Shown here in pieces: positions 46,305-47,540 of a stretch of DNA of 47,540 nucleotides (its first letter is position 1; the number at the start of each line of letters is the position of its first letter). A program made the position numbers and the translations under genes. A model generated the notes under the pieces. That model was not told where the DNA came from. It saw only the letters and a program-made list of their open reading frames with translations, and made no database searches. Origin of the DNA: Candidatus Izemoplasma sp. (GTDB lineage Bacteria; Bacillota_I; Bacilli_A; Izemoplasmatales; Izemoplasmataceae); the NCBI GenBank assembly GCA_029939945.1, contig JAOZRX010000005.1, positions 1 through 47,540 on the forward strand. The letters are read 5' to 3'.

Positions 46305-47289
46305 TACTAAATCCCTCCTTATGAAGTTGATGGAATTTCCATGCTGATGCAATTATTGATGAAACATCATTATATTTTTTAATCCATTTCAATTCTCGTT
46401 CTGCCTTCTCACTAGATGCAATAAGTCTAGCAGGGTCTCCTGCGCGTCTTCCTGTTACAATGGCTTTAATAGGATGTTCTGAGACTTTTCTAGAAGCTTC
46501 AATCATTTCAAGAACGCTAAATCCAGCCCCACTACCAAGATTAAATATATCACTCTTATTAGTGTCTATTACTTTTAGCATAGCTAATATGTGAGCTTCA
46601 ATCAAATCCTCTATATGGATATAATCTCTTATGCACGTTCCATCAGGAGTATCATAATCATCTCCAAAGATGCTTATATTATTTCTTTTTCCGAGTGGAA
46701 CTTGCAGTATTAAAGGGATTAAATGGGTTTCTGGATTATGACTTTCACCAATTTCTCCAGTGTGAAACGCACCCGCTACATTAAAATATCGTAAAGCTAT
46801 GTATTTTATACCATGTGCAATATCTGCCCACTTCATCATTTTCTCCATTGCAAGTTTAGTTTCCCCATAAGCATTTGTAGGAATTTCCAAAGTATCTTCA
46901 GTGATCGGCATAACTGTTTTTTCGCCATATACAGCCGCAGAACTACTGAAAACAATATGTTTTACATTAGCTTCACTCATTGCTTCAAGTAATACTTTTG
47001 TGCCTTGTACATTATTGTCATAGTATTTCAAAGGTACTTTCATACTCTCTCCCACTAGGCTAAATGCAGCAAAATGTATTACAGCATTAATATGGTCGTC
47101 AAGCAGAACTTTAATAACCGAAGACTTATCTCTAACATCAACATTATAAAATTTAGCTCTCTTATCAACAGAATCAATATAACCTGTAGATAAGTTGTCA
47201 ATTACACTAACATTGTACTCTCTTTCTAGCAAGATTTTAACAGCATGACTACCAATATAACCGGCACCACCCGTAATCAATACATTCAT
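46291..47289 (-). CDS. galE: UDP-glucose 4-epimerase
   Basis: A 332-residue SDR-family epimerase that interconverts UDP-galactose and UDP-glucose. It has the NAD-binding VLITGGAGYIGSHAVKIL, the catalytic SSSAAVYG serine and YGETKLAMEK (YxxxK), and CIRDYIHIEDL. Its ATG overlaps the galK stop (ATGA). Second gene of galKET. Confidence 0.96.
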   Translation of the reverse strand: MNVLITGGAGYIGSHAVKILLEREYNVSVIDNLSTGYIDSVDKRAKFYNVDVRDKSSVIKVLLDDHINAVIHFAAFSLVGESMKVPLKYYDNNVQGTKVLLEAMSEANVKHIVFSSSAAVYGEKTVMPITEDTLEIPTNAYGETKLAMEKMMKWADIAHGIKYIALRYFNVAGAFHTGEIGESHNPETHLIPLILQVPLGKRNNISIFGDDYDTPDGTCIRDYIHIEDLIEAHILAMLKVIDTNKSDIFNLGSGAGFSVLEMIEASRKVSEHPIKAIVTGRRAGDPARLIASSEKAERELKWIKKYNDVSSIIASAWKFHQLHKEGFSNENK

Positions 47290-47540
47290 TTTAATTCCTC
47301 ACTTTCTAACTTTCTGGCTCCATCAGCGGCTTTAACAACATAAAAGTCTGCTGAAATTCCAGTATTTTTTTTATAATCTTTTGAAACTTTATCTATAATT
47401 TTATCCACATCACAAGTCTTAACAAGTGATATAGTACAGCCTCCAAACCCTGCCCCAGTCATTCTCGATCCTAATGCACCGTATTCTCTAAATGAGTTAA
47501 CAAGTGAATCTAGTTCTTTACAGGATACTTGATATAAATC
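47286..47540 (-). CDS. galK: Galactokinase, C-terminal part (window edge)
   Basis: The last 84 codons of galactokinase. LGSRMTGAGFGGCTISLV is the GHMP-kinase motif 3 typical of GalK, and DFYVVKAADGARKL is the usual C-terminus. The 5' part lies beyond the window. Its TGA overlaps the galE ATG. It phosphorylates galactose released by the GH36 and GH2 enzymes. Confidence 0.93.
   Translation of the reverse strand, partial: DLYQVSCKELDSLVNSFREYGALGSRMTGAGFGGCTISLVKTCDVDKIIDKVSKDYKKNTGISADFYVVKAADGARKLESEELK

Overview
The window looks like a chromosome segment from a low-GC, anaerobic, amino-acid-fermenting bacterium of the Bacillota/Mycoplasmatota side (for example an Izemoplasmatales- or Erysipelotrichia-like lineage; this placement is inference). 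The signs are strong AT bias, AGGTG/GGAGG ribosome binding sites, RNase J, a YutG-type PgpA, cre-like (CcpA) sites and TGA used as a stop. No tRNA, rRNA or CRISPR array was recognised.

Region 1 (1-10651): after a radical SAM gene and a bidirectional terminator comes a minus-strand operon, glmS-glmL-glmE-mal-citD-citE-citF-citC-citXG. It encodes the methylaspartate route of glutamate fermentation. The citrate-lyase-like genes sit directly behind methylaspartate ammonia-lyase, so they most likely encode citramalate lyase. Mesaconase is not in the window. The operon has a good promoter, a cre-like site and a 30-codon leader ORF ending on a hairpin.

Region 2 (10671-18731): minus-strand housekeeping operon HAD phosphatase-priA-fmt-pgpA-membrane HD protein-metK-lemA-like, closed by a terminator.

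Region 3 (18900-24155): accessory island on the plus strand. It holds a 5'-truncated RHS gene with a toxin-like tip, a candidate immunity gene, a large serine recombinase and a DUF4143 ATPase. A 32-bp perfect direct repeat (19868-19899 and 24055-24086) flanks the cargo. The distal copy continues as the canonical end of an RHS core and a stop, so removing the segment would rebuild an RHS gene without a toxin tip.

Region 4 (24213-27641): RNase J, then an AbiEi/AbiEii toxin-antitoxin pair on the minus strand with a 15-bp perfect inverted repeat around its promoter.

Region 5 (27706-36732): complete minus-strand lysine fermentation operon, maoC-atoD-atoA-kal-kce-kdd-kamA-kamB-kamD-kamE. Its leader resembles a lysine riboswitch whose P1 3' strand is the 5' arm of an intrinsic terminator. 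That predicts activation by lysine. A palindromic cre-like operator overlaps the -35 box. The P-loop of KamB lies upstream of its first ATG, so a non-ATG start is likely.

Region 6 (36792-47540): a second DUF4143 ATPase with a triplicated 33-bp promoter element, then galactoside use: GH36 alpha-galactosidase, GPH symporter and GH2 beta-galactosidase in one operon, preceded by galK (partial)-galE-galT. Together they import and hydrolyse alpha- and beta-galactosides and run the Leloir pathway.
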